The notes: generated from the letters alone by a model not told the origin. 64,000 nucleotides of DNA from Leifsonia sp. ZF2019 (GCF_019924635.1 NZ_CP065037.1:4092001-4156000), one strand, 5' to 3'; shown: positions 48,806-57,544, numbered from the stretch's first letter. A program made the numbers and translations.

Positions 48806-50187
48806 GAGGAGCTCGATGAGAGGGAGGAGAGCTGGCCGGTCAGCCAATTGGACTGGGACTGCAGCTTCTGGAGCTGCACCTCGAGGTTGGCGTACGTCTT
48901 CTCGAGGCTGGAGCGGCGATCGGCCAGGCGCGTGTCCCAGTCGGTGATCTGGGTGTTGAGGCTCTTGACCGTGGACTGCTCGCCCGTGATCTTCGTGGTG
49001 ATCGTGCCGTCGTACTTGTCGCTGGCAGCGGTGGCGGCGTCGGCGACCCGTTGCGCGATCGCAGCGACCGCCGCTTTCGTCTTCTCGGGATCGGCAGCGA
49101 GCGCCGTCGCGAACTTGTCCGCGTCGAACGACATGTTGCCGTCACTGGTGATCGAGATACCGTAGGTGGAGGGCGAGACGCCGTCGATCGGGGCCGAGGC
49201 TGCGTCGAGAAGCTTCTGGTTCGTATCCCGCACGGTGGAGTCGCCCGTGAAGGTGCCCGCGGTGACCACGGTGCCGCCCGCGGTGTCGGTGCTGGTCGTG
49301 ACCTCCTGCTTCGTCGCGATGTACGAGAGGATGTCGTTCAAGCTTGTGACCAAGGATTTCGCTACATCGGAGATGGCCTGGTCGTTGCGCGCCACCGTGA
49401 GGGTGACCGGGGTGCTCGACGCGGCGGTGACGGTGATCGAGACACCGGGGAGCACATCCGCGAAGGTGTTGGTGAACGAGGTGACCGTCTGGGCGGCGCC
49501 CGTTCCGCTCCAGAGGGTGAGCTGCGCGTCCTGCGCCTGCCGCACCTGTGCCGCTCCCGGCTCCGTGAGCAGGTCGGTGGCGGTGCCGGCGGTCACATCG
49601 GCGGTCGAGCCTCGGTAGGCGGTGAAGGCGCCCTCGGCGCCGGTCTTGGTGGAGCTCAGCTGGAGGCGGTAGAGCTGCTCGCCGGTCGAGGGGTCGAGCC
49701 CGGCGGCGACGCGGGTGGCGGTCACGCCGACTCCGGCCTTGTTGATCGCCGCGGCGACGTCGGCCAGCGACGAGCTCGTGGCCGTGACCTGCTTCATCGT
49801 CCCGTCGGCGGCCACGAACGTGAGGACCGGCGGCTGGTCGGGCCACTGTGTGAGCGGGCCCGTGACGGAGACCTGCGACTGGGCGACCTTGTCGACGGTG
49901 AAGTCGATGGTGCCGTCCACCGCACCCGCCCCCGCGGTCGCGGTGACGGCGGTCGAGCTCGACGTGGCCGTGTGGAGGTCGGAGGTGGCGGGCTTCGCGG
50001 TCTTCGTCGCGAGGTCTGCGAGGGCGGCCACCTTGGTGTTCAGCGCCTGCATCGCCGTGATGTAGGTGGTGGAGGTGGTGACCTTGTTCTTCAGCAGCGT
50101 CTGCGGAACAGCCTCCGCCTGCATCAGCTGATTGATCAGATCGGTGGTCTGCAGACCGCTGATGAGACCGTCGACGGCCAAACCCAT
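48802..50187 (-). CDS. fliD: Flagellar filament cap protein FliD
   Basis: 461 residues. N-terminal VDGLISGLQTTDLINQLMQA and the C-terminal coiled coil (SLNTQITDWDTRLADRRSSL, YANLEVQLQKLQSQSNWL) are family motifs. It caps the filament and folds arriving flagellin. It is the first gene of fliD-fliS-(fliT), 150 bases behind the flagellin terminator. Confidence 0.94.
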   Translation of the reverse strand: MGLAVDGLISGLQTTDLINQLMQAEAVPQTLLKNKVTTSTTYITAMQALNTKVAALADLATKTAKPATSDLHTATSSSTAVTATAGAGAVDGTIDFTVDKVAQSQVSVTGPLTQWPDQPPVLTFVAADGTMKQVTATSSSLADVAAAINKAGVGVTATRVAAGLDPSTGEQLYRLQLSSTKTGAEGAFTAYRGSTADVTAGTATDLLTEPGAAQVRQAQDAQLTLWSGTGAAQTVTSFTNTFADVLPGVSITVTAASSTPVTLTVARNDQAISDVAKSLVTSLNDILSYIATKQEVTTSTDTAGGTVVTAGTFTGDSTVRDTNQKLLDAASAPIDGVSPSTYGISITSDGNMSFDADKFATALAADPEKTKAAVAAIAQRVADAATAASDKYDGTITTKITGEQSTVKSLNTQITDWDTRLADRRSSLEKTYANLEVQLQKLQSQSNWLTGQLSSLSSSSS

Positions 50188-50266
50188 CGGTGCTCCCTCC
50201 CTGGTGGACGGCTGGTGCGGGTGATGCTGCTGGTGGTGCTCGGCGGATCAGGTGCTGCGGTGAGCC

Positions 50267-50301
50267 GGCCGGGATGCGCTCTTGAGCGTCGCATCCCGGC
50301 C
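50267..50301 (-). terminator. Terminator after flagellin gene
   Basis: GGCCGGGATGCG / CGCATCCCGGCC, a perfect 12-bp stem with an 11-base loop, 38 bases past the fliC stop. No U-tract is seen, as is common in actinobacteria. Confidence 0.7.
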
Positions 50302-50338
50302 GTCCTTCACTGCATGCTGGTCAGCTGGGACTCGCGGA

Positions 50339-51172
50339 CTAGCGGAGCAGCTGGAGCACGCCCTGACCGGACTGGTTGGCCTGGGCGAGCATCGCGGTAC
50401 CAGCCTGCGACAGGATGTTGGAGCGGGTGTACTTCACCATCTCCTCCGCCATGTCGGTGTCGGTGATACGGGACGACGCAGCCGACAGGTTCTCCTTGGA
50501 GACGTTGAGGCTGCGGATGGTGCTCTCGAAGCGGTTCTGGACGGCACCGAGGCTCGCGCGGGCGGTCGACACGTTCTTGATCTGCGTGTCGAGAGCCGTG
50601 ATCGAGGTCAGAGCGTTGGCCGCCGAGTCGAACGTCAGGGCACCGACCGCGGTGGCGACGGTGGCGACGTTCGCACCGGACAGGTCGACCGAGATCTGGT
50701 CGTTCGCCGCGGTGTCGCCGGCACCGACCTGGAAGGTCAGCGTGGCGTTGGAGCCGTCGAGCAGCTTGATGCCGTTGAAGTTGGCGCTGCCCGAGATCCG
50801 GGTGAGCTCCTTCTGGAGCTGGTCGACCTCGGTCTTGATGGCGGCGCGCGAGTCGGTGTTGTTCGAGTCGTTACCTGCCTGGACGGCCAGGTCGCGCACG
50901 CGCTGCAGGATCGAGTGGACCTCGGTCAGCTGACCTTCAGCGGTCTGCACGACGCTGATGCCGTCCTGAGCGTTGCGGGCGGCGACGGTGAGGCCGCCGA
51001 CCTGCGACTTCAGGCCCTCCGAGATGGCCAGGCCCGCCGCGTCGTCCGCCGCACGGTTGATGCGAAGGCCGCTGGACAGCTTCTCGAGCGACTTCGAGAG
51101 GTCGCTCTGCGTGTTGTTCAGGTTGCGGTAGGCGTTGTTGGCCGCGATGTTGGTGTTGATCTGCATACCCAT
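50339..51172 (-). CDS. fliC: Flagellin
   Basis: 277 residues, a short flagellin. The conserved D0/D1 ends are present: MQINTNIAANNAYRNLNNTQ, SLEKLSSGLRINRAADDAAG and the C-terminal MVKYTRSNILSQAGTAMLAQ, ANQSGQGVLQLLR. The middle D2/D3 part is nearly absent, so the filament should be thin. It is behind a strong sigma-28 promoter. Its leader carries a GGA motif over the ribosome-binding site that suits CsrA repression, relieved by FliW. Confidence 0.97.
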   Translation of the reverse strand: MGMQINTNIAANNAYRNLNNTQSDLSKSLEKLSSGLRINRAADDAAGLAISEGLKSQVGGLTVAARNAQDGISVVQTAEGQLTEVHSILQRVRDLAVQAGNDSNNTDSRAAIKTEVDQLQKELTRISGSANFNGIKLLDGSNATLTFQVGAGDTAANDQISVDLSGANVATVATAVGALTFDSAANALTSITALDTQIKNVSTARASLGAVQNRFESTIRSLNVSKENLSAASSRITDTDMAEEMVKYTRSNILSQAGTAMLAQANQSGQGVLQLLR

Positions 51173-51190
51173 GATGTTTCCTCCATGATC
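51173..51190 (-). promoter_or_regulatory. fliC ribosome-binding site with CsrA-type GGA motif
   Basis: On the minus strand CATGGAGGAAACATCATG has the AUGGA element inside the Shine-Dalgarno sequence. It sits in a possible small hairpin whose 3' arm includes the start codon (CAUG...CAUG). This is the usual form of a CsrA repression site. Inference only. Confidence 0.45.
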
Positions 51191-51232
51191 TGGGTTGTGT
51201 TCCGCGGCCCATCCGTGGCCCGCGAGGAGCCC

Positions 51233-51259
51233 TATCGGCCGGTCTCACCGGTCCGTTAG
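51233..51259 (-). promoter_or_regulatory. FliA (sigma-28) promoter for fliC
   Basis: Minus strand: CTAACG (51259-51254), 14 bases, GCCGATA (51239-51233), with start of transcription expected about 55 bases before the fliC ATG. It lies right behind the fliA stop. Confidence 0.88.
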
Positions 51260-51264
51260 GGACG

Positions 51265-52083
51265 TCAGGATGCTCGCGCGGGCGAGGTGGGGGAGAGGGG
51301 CGCGGGATGCGCGCCCATGTGCGCGACCGCGTGCTGGGCGAGGCGGGCGAGGTAGGCGCTGCGCCGGGCCTGCGAGGTCTTGGCCTCGATGACCTCCGGG
51401 TCGCCCTCGTCGGCGTAGTGGGTCGCCAGCCCCTCGCGCATGAGGCGGATGGCCTCCGAGCGCTGCTGCGAGACGGCGGAGTGCGTGATCCCCAGCTCGT
51501 CGGCGATCTCGGTGACGGTGCGGTCGTCGAAGTAGATGGCCTCGACGATGGAGCGCATCCGATCGGGGAGGGCGGCGACGGCCGCGCGCACGTAGGCGGT
51601 GCGCTCCCCGGTCATGAGAGCCTCCTCCGGCCCGGCGGCGTCGGAGACGAGGAGGGGCTCGACCGTCTCGTCGAGCGCGGTCACGGTGCGGGCGGCGTCG
51701 GCGAGGCCGGCCGCCGCCGTCTGACGGTCGACGCCCAGCGCGTCGGCGATCTCGTCGACGGTCGGCGTGCGCCCGAGGGCGGCGGTGAGGCTCTCGCGCA
51801 CGGCGACCGTCTCCTTGATGCGCTTGCGCGCGGAGCGGGTGGCCCAATCGCTCGCCCGCAGCTCGTCGGCCAGGGCGCCGAGGATGCGGGTGCGGGCGTA
51901 GGCCCCGAACGGCACGCCGGTGGACGCGTCGTACGCGTCGGCGGCGGCCACCAGCGCAAGGGAGCCGGCGGAGGCCAGGTCGTCCCTCGACAGGTGGGTG
52001 GCGCGCGAGACCAGGTCGGAGACCAGGTACCCCACCAGCGGCAGGTTCTCTACGACGAGCGCGTTTCGTTCGTTGCGGTTCAC
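51265..52083 (-). CDS. fliA: RNA polymerase sigma factor FliA (sigma-28)
   Basis: 272 residues, sigma-70 group 3. Region 2 is at LVGYLVSDLVSRATHLSRDD, LASAGSLALVAAADAYD with FGAYARTRILGALADELRAS. Region 3 includes LGRTPTVDEIADALG. Region 4 is at ALPDRMRSIVEAIYFDDRTV, TEIADELGITHSAVSQQRSE. It directs the CTAACG-N14-GCCGATA promoters found in this locus. An extra ~30-residue tail (ARRSAYLARLAQHAVAHMGA) follows region 4. No FlgM anti-sigma gene is seen. Confidence 0.93.
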   Translation of the reverse strand: MNRNERNALVVENLPLVGYLVSDLVSRATHLSRDDLASAGSLALVAAADAYDASTGVPFGAYARTRILGALADELRASDWATRSARKRIKETVAVRESLTAALGRTPTVDEIADALGVDRQTAAAGLADAARTVTALDETVEPLLVSDAAGPEEALMTGERTAYVRAAVAALPDRMRSIVEAIYFDDRTVTEIADELGITHSAVSQQRSEAIRLMREGLATHYADEGDPEVIEAKTSQARRSAYLARLAQHAVAHMGAHPAPLSPTSPARAS

Positions 52084-52389
52084 GCGTGCGACCCCTCTTC
52101 ATCGGACGGGTACCACGGCGCAGCCCTCCAGGAGCGGGCTGAGACGGGTACTCGGGCGGTGCTGTCGATTGCTCGGGCTGGGTCGGGTGCCGAGCAGGTG
52201 CTAGGGGTCTTTCCGTTTTCACGGTAACAACGGCGGCGCACTCCGGTCTCGCGATGGATGCCCCCACTACAGGGCAGGAGGCACCCCCAAAAATGGGATC
52301 ACCGACATCCCCGTGAACGGTCTATGCGGCTGATAAGGACGAGCTGGGAAGAGGGGGAGCGCGCTGAGGGTATTCGCAGCCGTGCGCGC
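52084..52389. other. Divergent intergenic region fliA / flgN
   Basis: There is no gene. It probably holds the fliA promoter. Two similar C-rich stretches stand close together (GCCCCCAC at 52260 and GGCACCCCCAAAA near 52280), which could be a regulator site. The function is unknown. Confidence 0.35.
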
Positions 52390-52416
52390 CTAACATCGAG
52401 GTCATCGGTGCCGATT
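52390..52416 (+). promoter_or_regulatory. FliA (sigma-28) promoter for flgN-flgK-flgL-fliW
   Basis: CTAACA (52390-52395), 14 bases, GCCGATT (52410-52416): one mismatch in each box compared with the other five sites but the same spacing. Confidence 0.65.
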
Positions 52417-52505
52417 GTCCCTGGTGTCGACGGGCAGGTCCGCCCGTCTCGCGAACCGGAGGGGACCGAGTGCGCACTACGACTCACGAGGAAGTCAGGA
52501 GCGAC

Positions 52506-52997
52506 ATGGCCGCGAGCGAACTCTCCGCGCAGCTCTGGAAGGAGCGCGAGCTCCTGGAGCTGCTGCTGTTCAAGCTCGAGGAGGAGCAGCTGCTGCTGAT
52601 TGCCGGCAAGTCGCGGTGGATCTCCCACGCCACCCGTGAGGTCGAGCAGGTCATGGAACGGATGCGCGTCGCCGGGCTGACGCGCACGGTCGAAGTCGCC
52701 GAGGTCGCCGAGGCCTGGGGCCTCGGACCGGACGCCACCCTCCGGGAGCTCGCGACCGCCGCACCCGACGGCATCTGGTCGGACATCTTCGGCTCCCACC
52801 TGGCGGCGATGACGGAGCTGACCGGTCAGATCGCCGAGGTGCGGGACACCAACGAGCGCCTGCTGCGCGAGGCCTCCCGCTCCACCCAGGAGACCCTGAA
52901 CGGGCTCTCCGGCGGCGGCGACCCCGGCCTGTACGGCGCCGCAGGCGAGAGCCGCAGCGGCGACGGCGGCGCGCGATTCTTCGACACGGAGGCGTAG
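52506..52997 (+). CDS. flgN: Flagellar chaperone FlgN
   Basis: 163 residues, helical. LSAQLWKERELLELLLFKLE, EEQLLLIAGKSRWISHATRE is the FlgN N-terminal pattern; the C-terminus is Gly-rich. ATG 52506 is preferred over GTG 52470 because AGGAG stands just upstream. It escorts FlgK and FlgL, encoded next. Confidence 0.85.
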   Translation: MAASELSAQLWKERELLELLLFKLEEEQLLLIAGKSRWISHATREVEQVMERMRVAGLTRTVEVAEVAEAWGLGPDATLRELATAAPDGIWSDIFGSHLAAMTELTGQIAEVRDTNERLLREASRSTQETLNGLSGGGDPGLYGAAGESRSGDGGARFFDTEA

Positions 52998-53001
52998 CGC
53001 G

Positions 53002-54426
53002 ATGAGCACCTTCAGCGGCCTGAACACCGCGTACACCGGCCTCGTCGCGGCCAAGGCGGGCCTCGATGTGGTCGGCCAGAACCTCGTCAACGCCAACACC
53101 GCCGGCTACACGCGTCAGCGGGTGGCGACCTCCGCCGTCGAACCCCTGAGCTCGGCCGGTCTCTTCAGCGGGGGCATGCAGCCGGGTCAGGGCGTGTTCG
53201 TCGGCGGCGTGCAACGGCTCGACGACGCCGCCCTCAGCTCCCGGGTGCGCGCCACCTCCGCGGTCTCCGGCTACTCCAGTACGCGTGCCCAGGCGCTCGC
53301 GTCGCTGGAGGCCTCGCTCAACGAGCCGGGCACCAACGGCATCTCGACACAGCTGCAGAAGTTCTGGTCCGCCTGGGGGGACGTCTCCAACCAGGCCGGT
53401 GAGCAGGCGCCCGCCGGCGTGCTGCTCGGCCAGGCGGGCAGCCTGGTGACGCAGATCGCACAGGGCTACCAGGCGGTCGACGACCAGTGGTCGACGCTGC
53501 GCACGCAGGCCGGCGGGATGGTCGACGACCTCAACTCCGCCGCGAACGCCGTCGCCGAGCTCAACGGCCGCATCCGCGCGGCGCTGAACGCGGGCGCCTC
53601 GGCGAATGAGCTGATGGACCAGCGGGACGCGCTGACGACGAAGATCGCCTCGCTCGCCGGGGGAGTGGTGCGCGCCAACCAGGACGGCACGGTCGACGTG
53701 CTGGTGGGCGGCAACGCGCTGGTGCAGGGCACCTCGGCGAACGCCGTCGCCCTGGCGGGCGCGCAGCGCATGTCCGACGCCGGCGGCGACGCGGTGCGGC
53801 TCGAATGGGCGTACCGTCCCGGCTCCGCCATCGCGATGGAGGGTGGAGCGATCGCCGGCGCGATCTCCACGCTCGCCCCGGCCGACGCGTCCGGCACCGG
53901 GGGCGTGCTCGCCGAGGCCGCCGCCGGCTTCAACTCCTTCGCCGTGACGATCGCGCAGCGCGTCAACGACATCCACCGCACGGGCGCGACCAGCACCGGG
54001 GCGACCGGGCTCGACTTCTTCGCCATCGACGCGAGCAAGCCCGCCGCCCTGGGCCTCTCGGTCGTGCCGACGAGCGTCTCGCAGATCGCGACAGGCACGC
54101 CGGGGGCCGGCGGCACGGACGGCAGCATCGCCGACAGGATCGCCCAGCTCGGGACCGGCACGGACGCCGTGGACAAGCAGTGGTCGTCCTTCGTCGTGCA
54201 CATCGGCGTCGCGAGCAAGATCGCGCAGCAGCAGGGGGATCTCGCAGAGCTCTCCGCGAGCTCCGCCACCAGCGCGCTGCTCGCCAACTCCTCCGTCGAC
54301 CTCGACGAGGAGAACATGAACATGCTCGCGTTCCAGCACGCCTATCAGGGTGCTGCGCGCGTGATGACGGCTGTGGACGAGGCACTCGACGTGCTCATCA
54401 ACCACACCGGACTGGTCGGGAGGTAA
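53002..54426 (+). CDS. flgK: Flagellar hook-filament junction protein FlgK
   Basis: 474 residues. N-terminal STFSGLNTAYTGLVAAKAGL, DVVGQNLVNANTAGYTRQRV and C-terminal VDLDEENMNMLAFQHAYQGA are typical HAP1 motifs. It is the first junction protein between hook and filament. Confidence 0.95.
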   Translation: MSTFSGLNTAYTGLVAAKAGLDVVGQNLVNANTAGYTRQRVATSAVEPLSSAGLFSGGMQPGQGVFVGGVQRLDDAALSSRVRATSAVSGYSSTRAQALASLEASLNEPGTNGISTQLQKFWSAWGDVSNQAGEQAPAGVLLGQAGSLVTQIAQGYQAVDDQWSTLRTQAGGMVDDLNSAANAVAELNGRIRAALNAGASANELMDQRDALTTKIASLAGGVVRANQDGTVDVLVGGNALVQGTSANAVALAGAQRMSDAGGDAVRLEWAYRPGSAIAMEGGAIAGAISTLAPADASGTGGVLAEAAAGFNSFAVTIAQRVNDIHRTGATSTGATGLDFFAIDASKPAALGLSVVPTSVSQIATGTPGAGGTDGSIADRIAQLGTGTDAVDKQWSSFVVHIGVASKIAQQQGDLAELSASSATSALLANSSVDLDEENMNMLAFQHAYQGAARVMTAVDEALDVLINHTGLVGR

Positions 54427-54430
54427 ACCG

Positions 54431-55315
54431 TTGTTCACCCGTGTGACGAACGCCACGCAGACGCTGGGCGCCCAGCGCAACCTGCAGCTCAGCCTGCAGC
54501 GCCAGCAGCAGCTCTACGACCAGGCGACGAGCCGCCGGCAGATCACCAAGCCGTCGGACGATCCGACGGCCACGGCGAGCGCCCTCGGCGTGCGCGCCGA
54601 TCAGGCGGCGACCGCGCAGTACAAGCGCAACGCCGACAACGGCGACGCGTGGCTGACCACGGCCGACTCCACTCTGAACTCCGTGGAGGACATCATGCGC
54701 CGCGTGCGCGACCTCACCGTCTCGGGCGCGAACGACGGCTCGCTCTCGACCGAGGCGAAGGAGGCCATCGCCACGGAGCTCGACGGGCTCAAGAAGTCGC
54801 TCCTGTCGCTGGCGAACACCAGCTACCTCGGTCGCACCGTCTTCGCCGGAAACTCGGATGCGGGCGTCGCGTTCCAGCCGGACTACTCCTTCACCGGAGC
54901 CGCGGGAAGTACAGTGGAGCGCAGGATCGGCCCGGACACGACGGTGCGGGTGGATGCCGACGGGGCCGCCGTCTTCGGCACGGGCTCCGGTTCGGTGTTC
55001 GCCCTGCTCGACGCCATCTCGAACGATCTGCGGACGGGGGTCAACGTCGGTCCCCGCCTCGGCGAGATCGACGACAGGACGAAGGCCATCGTGGGAGAGC
55101 ACGCGGAGATCGGCGGGCGGCAGACCCGCATCGACAAGGCGAAGGACATGCTCGCCGTCGGTGCGAACTCGCTGGAGGCGCAGCGTTCGAGCATCGAGGA
55201 CGTCGACCTGAGCAAGGTGCTCCTCGACCTCAAGACGCAGGATGTCAACTACCAGACCGCGATCGCCGTCACGGCACGTGTCCTGCAGCCGACGCTGATG
55301 GACTTCCTCCGATGA
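54431..55315 (+). CDS. flgL: Flagellar hook-filament junction protein FlgL
   Basis: 294 residues from a TTG start (MFTRVTNATQTLGAQRNLQL). It shows KPSDDPTATASALGVRADQA and the flagellin-like C-terminus SSIEDVDLSKVLLDLKTQDV, NYQTAIAVTARVLQPTLMDF. It is the second junction protein. It is four bases after flgK and overlaps fliW. Confidence 0.94.
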   Translation: MFTRVTNATQTLGAQRNLQLSLQRQQQLYDQATSRRQITKPSDDPTATASALGVRADQAATAQYKRNADNGDAWLTTADSTLNSVEDIMRRVRDLTVSGANDGSLSTEAKEAIATELDGLKKSLLSLANTSYLGRTVFAGNSDAGVAFQPDYSFTGAAGSTVERRIGPDTTVRVDADGAAVFGTGSGSVFALLDAISNDLRTGVNVGPRLGEIDDRTKAIVGEHAEIGGRQTRIDKAKDMLAVGANSLEAQRSSIEDVDLSKVLLDLKTQDVNYQTAIAVTARVLQPTLMDFLR

Positions 55316-55695
55316 GCGCCATCCGTTTCGTCAGCCCGCCTCCCGGGCTCGAACCGCTCGCCGACTTCGAGCTGAGCCCCGTCGACGGCGCCGCGGGCCT
55401 GTTCACCCTGGCCTCGGCGGAGCGACCGGAGATCCGGCTGTTCACACTCGACGCCGAACGACACCTGCCCGGCTACTCGCCGGAGCTGCCGGACGACCGC
55501 GCCGTCGAGCTCGGCATCGAGACGGCCGACCAGGCGCAGCTCTTGGTCGTCGTGACGCCGTCGCTGCAGGGGAGCACCGTCAACCTGCTCGCCCCCGTGA
55601 TCGTCAATCGTCTGACGGGTGCCGCCCTCCAGCTGGTGCTGGACGACGACGCGTTCCCGGTGCGCGCCGAGCTGGCGGCACTCGCCGGAGCCTGA
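55312..55695 (+). CDS. fliW: Flagellar assembly factor FliW
   Basis: 127 residues, a little shorter than Bacillus FliW. IRFVSPPPGLEPLADFELSP, GLFTLASAERPEIRLFTLD and STVNLLAPVIVNRLTGAALQ, LVLDDDAFPVRAELA are the family segments. FliW binds CsrA and, alternatively, flagellin, so free flagellin level sets its own translation. It overlaps the flgL stop by four bases; csrA is 35 kb away at the other end of the locus. Confidence 0.9.
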   Translation: MSAIRFVSPPPGLEPLADFELSPVDGAAGLFTLASAERPEIRLFTLDAERHLPGYSPELPDDRAVELGIETADQAQLLVVVTPSLQGSTVNLLAPVIVNRLTGAALQLVLDDDAFPVRAELAALAGA

Positions 55696-55696
55696 C

Positions 55697-56971
55697 CTAC
55701 TTCGCGGCCGGCGCCTTCGCCGGGCACGGCGCGGACTTCGTCATCGCGTCGACCGTCTGCTCCTCCGACCACGGGAGCGCCGCGACGACCTTGGCGCCCT
55801 TGGCGGCCGCCGGGATCTTGGAGGCGATGGAGGCGAACCGCTGGGCCAGCGCCCGGGCGAACCCCGAGCCGGGGGTCGAGTTGTTCAGGGCGACGACGAC
55901 CGTGAGGCCCGAGGCCGGGTCGGTGTACATGGCCGAGAGGTAGCCGGGGATCGCCCCGGTGCTCCCGCGCAGCGGCCCGAGCAGCTCGACGCCCAGCCCC
56001 TGCTTCTGCCAGGAGGCGCCGCTCGTCACTCCCGTCATCTGGGCGTCGGCGGTCTTCTCCTCGAGGAGGGAGCCTGCGGCGAGCGCCTGGCTGAACGCCT
56101 TCAGGTCGTGGAGGTTCGAGACCACGCCTCCGGAGGTCCAGCCACCCGACGGGGAGAGTCGCGAGACATCGCGGACGGGATCGCAGGCGACCGCGCCCAC
56201 GCCGTCGACACTCGCGGAGTAGCCGGCGGGATGCGCGCCCGGCACCACGAGAGTCGAGCTCTCGGGCAGCACGCTGGCGTCCATCCCGAGCGGTTCGAAG
56301 AGGTGCTTCTCGTACAGCTCGGGCCAGTCGGCTCCGGCCGCGTTGCGCACCGCCATGCCCACGAGCACGGCGTTCGTGCGGGCGGAGGAGTGTTTCTCGC
56401 CCGGCTTCCCGGTGCGCGGGGCGGCGATGCCCTCGCTCGCGAGCTCGAGGGGCGGCCACTGCCGGGTGGGGTTCATCACCATGCGACCGTTCAGCTGCGC
56501 CGAGTAGTCGCCGAGTCCGGAGGTGTCCTGGCAGAGCTCGCGCATCGTGATGCCGTCGACGCCCACCAGGTCGGGTATCCACTTCGAGAGCGGGTCGTCG
56601 ATCCCCATCGTGCTGTCGTCGACGAGCTGCAGGAACACCGTGCAGGTCATGGGGAGCGTGTTCTGCCCGATGCGGAACGTCATGTCCTCCGTGACGGGGG
56701 CGGAACCGCCACGGGTGGTCGTCCCGGAGGCGGTGGTCCAGCTGCCCGCCCACGGCGCCCACACGCCCGCGAACCCGGCGGAGGCGTCCGCCAGCGTCAT
56801 CGCGTCCGTCAACGCGGACTCCAGGCGCTTCTGAACGTCGGAGGGGAAGGCGCCGGGGCGCTGACTCGGCAGATCGGAGGCGGAGGAGGAGGTGCAGGCG
56901 GTGACGCCGAGCAGGAGCACGGCCGCGGCCGCTGCGGCGACCGCCCGTCCGATCCGGTTCGCTCGTCGCAT
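55697..56971 (-). CDS. Beta-lactamase/PBP4*-fold lipoprotein lacking catalytic motifs
   Basis: 424 residues. A lipoprotein signal (VLLLGVTACTSSS, Cys26) puts it on the outer face of the membrane. The overall pattern is that of class C beta-lactamase-like serine hydrolases (ITMRELCQDTSGLGDYSAQL; YEKHLFEPLGM; SPSGGWTSGGVVSNLHDLKA). However, the S-x-x-K site, expected as FRIGS-TK, reads FRIGQNTLPMTC (residues 99-110), so neither Ser nor Lys is there. The YxN motif is SARTN and the H-x-G motif is GSTGAIPGY. It is probably a binding or scaffold protein. It converges on fliW with one base between. Confidence 0.85.
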   Translation of the reverse strand: MRRANRIGRAVAAAAAAVLLLGVTACTSSSASDLPSQRPGAFPSDVQKRLESALTDAMTLADASAGFAGVWAPWAGSWTTASGTTTRGGSAPVTEDMTFRIGQNTLPMTCTVFLQLVDDSTMGIDDPLSKWIPDLVGVDGITMRELCQDTSGLGDYSAQLNGRMVMNPTRQWPPLELASEGIAAPRTGKPGEKHSSARTNAVLVGMAVRNAAGADWPELYEKHLFEPLGMDASVLPESSTLVVPGAHPAGYSASVDGVGAVACDPVRDVSRLSPSGGWTSGGVVSNLHDLKAFSQALAAGSLLEEKTADAQMTGVTSGASWQKQGLGVELLGPLRGSTGAIPGYLSAMYTDPASGLTVVVALNNSTPGSGFARALAQRFASIASKIPAAAKGAKVVAALPWSEEQTVDAMTKSAPCPAKAPAAK

Positions 56972-57125
56972 GGACTCCCCCGCCGTTCTGGTCCTCGTCC
57001 CTGGATTGTAGCCCGCGGCTTGGAACCGGCCAGGACGCAACGGGTGGTGTCCCAATCCGATCCGTTCGGCGCTGCGAAGACCAGATGAGGCGCGCATCCG
57101 TGCGCCGTCCAAGGAGGAACGAACC

Positions 57126-57539
57126 ATGCGCACATCACCGAACCGTCTCGTCGCCACGATCTTCGGCGCCGTCTACCTGCTCGTCGGCCTGCTCGGCTTC
57201 GCCTTCACCGGCGGCGTCGGCTTCGTCGCCACCCAGGGAGGGCTGCTCCTCGGCATCTTCGAGGTCAACCCGCTGCACAACGTCGCCCATCTGCTGATCG
57301 GCGCAGCACTGCTCATCGCCGGCCTCACCCGGGCGGCCGCCGCGAAGGCCGTCAACACCACCGTCGGCGCCGTGTATCTGCTGCTCGGAATCGTCGGCTT
57401 CTTCCTGGTCGGGACCGGCGCGAACATCCTCGCGCTCAACACCCCGGACCACTTCCTCCACTTGGCGAGCGCGATCGTGCTCCTCGGTGTCGGTCTCGGT
57501 GCCGAGCGGACCGTGCGCTCCACTCCGGCCGCCGTCTGA
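57126..57539 (+). CDS. DUF4383 membrane protein
   Basis: 137 residues with four membrane segments and the DUF4383 pattern: LVATIFGAVYLLVGLLGFAF, then FEVNPLHNVAHLLIGAALLI and NTPDHFLHLASAIVLLGVGL. The H-N--H and DH--H residues are conserved in the family. It is common in actinobacteria, with unknown role. GGAGG lies before the ATG. It is followed at five bases by another membrane-protein gene. Confidence 0.85.
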   Translation: MRTSPNRLVATIFGAVYLLVGLLGFAFTGGVGFVATQGGLLLGIFEVNPLHNVAHLLIGAALLIAGLTRAAAAKAVNTTVGAVYLLLGIVGFFLVGTGANILALNTPDHFLHLASAIVLLGVGLGAERTVRSTPAAV

Positions 57540-57544
57540 CCGAC

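Noticed and set aside
50267..50301. Further copy of the palindromic repeat family
   Set aside because: Stem sequence (GGCCGGGATGCG) differs from the GTTGCGG/CCGCAAC core, and the position right after fliC fits a terminator better.
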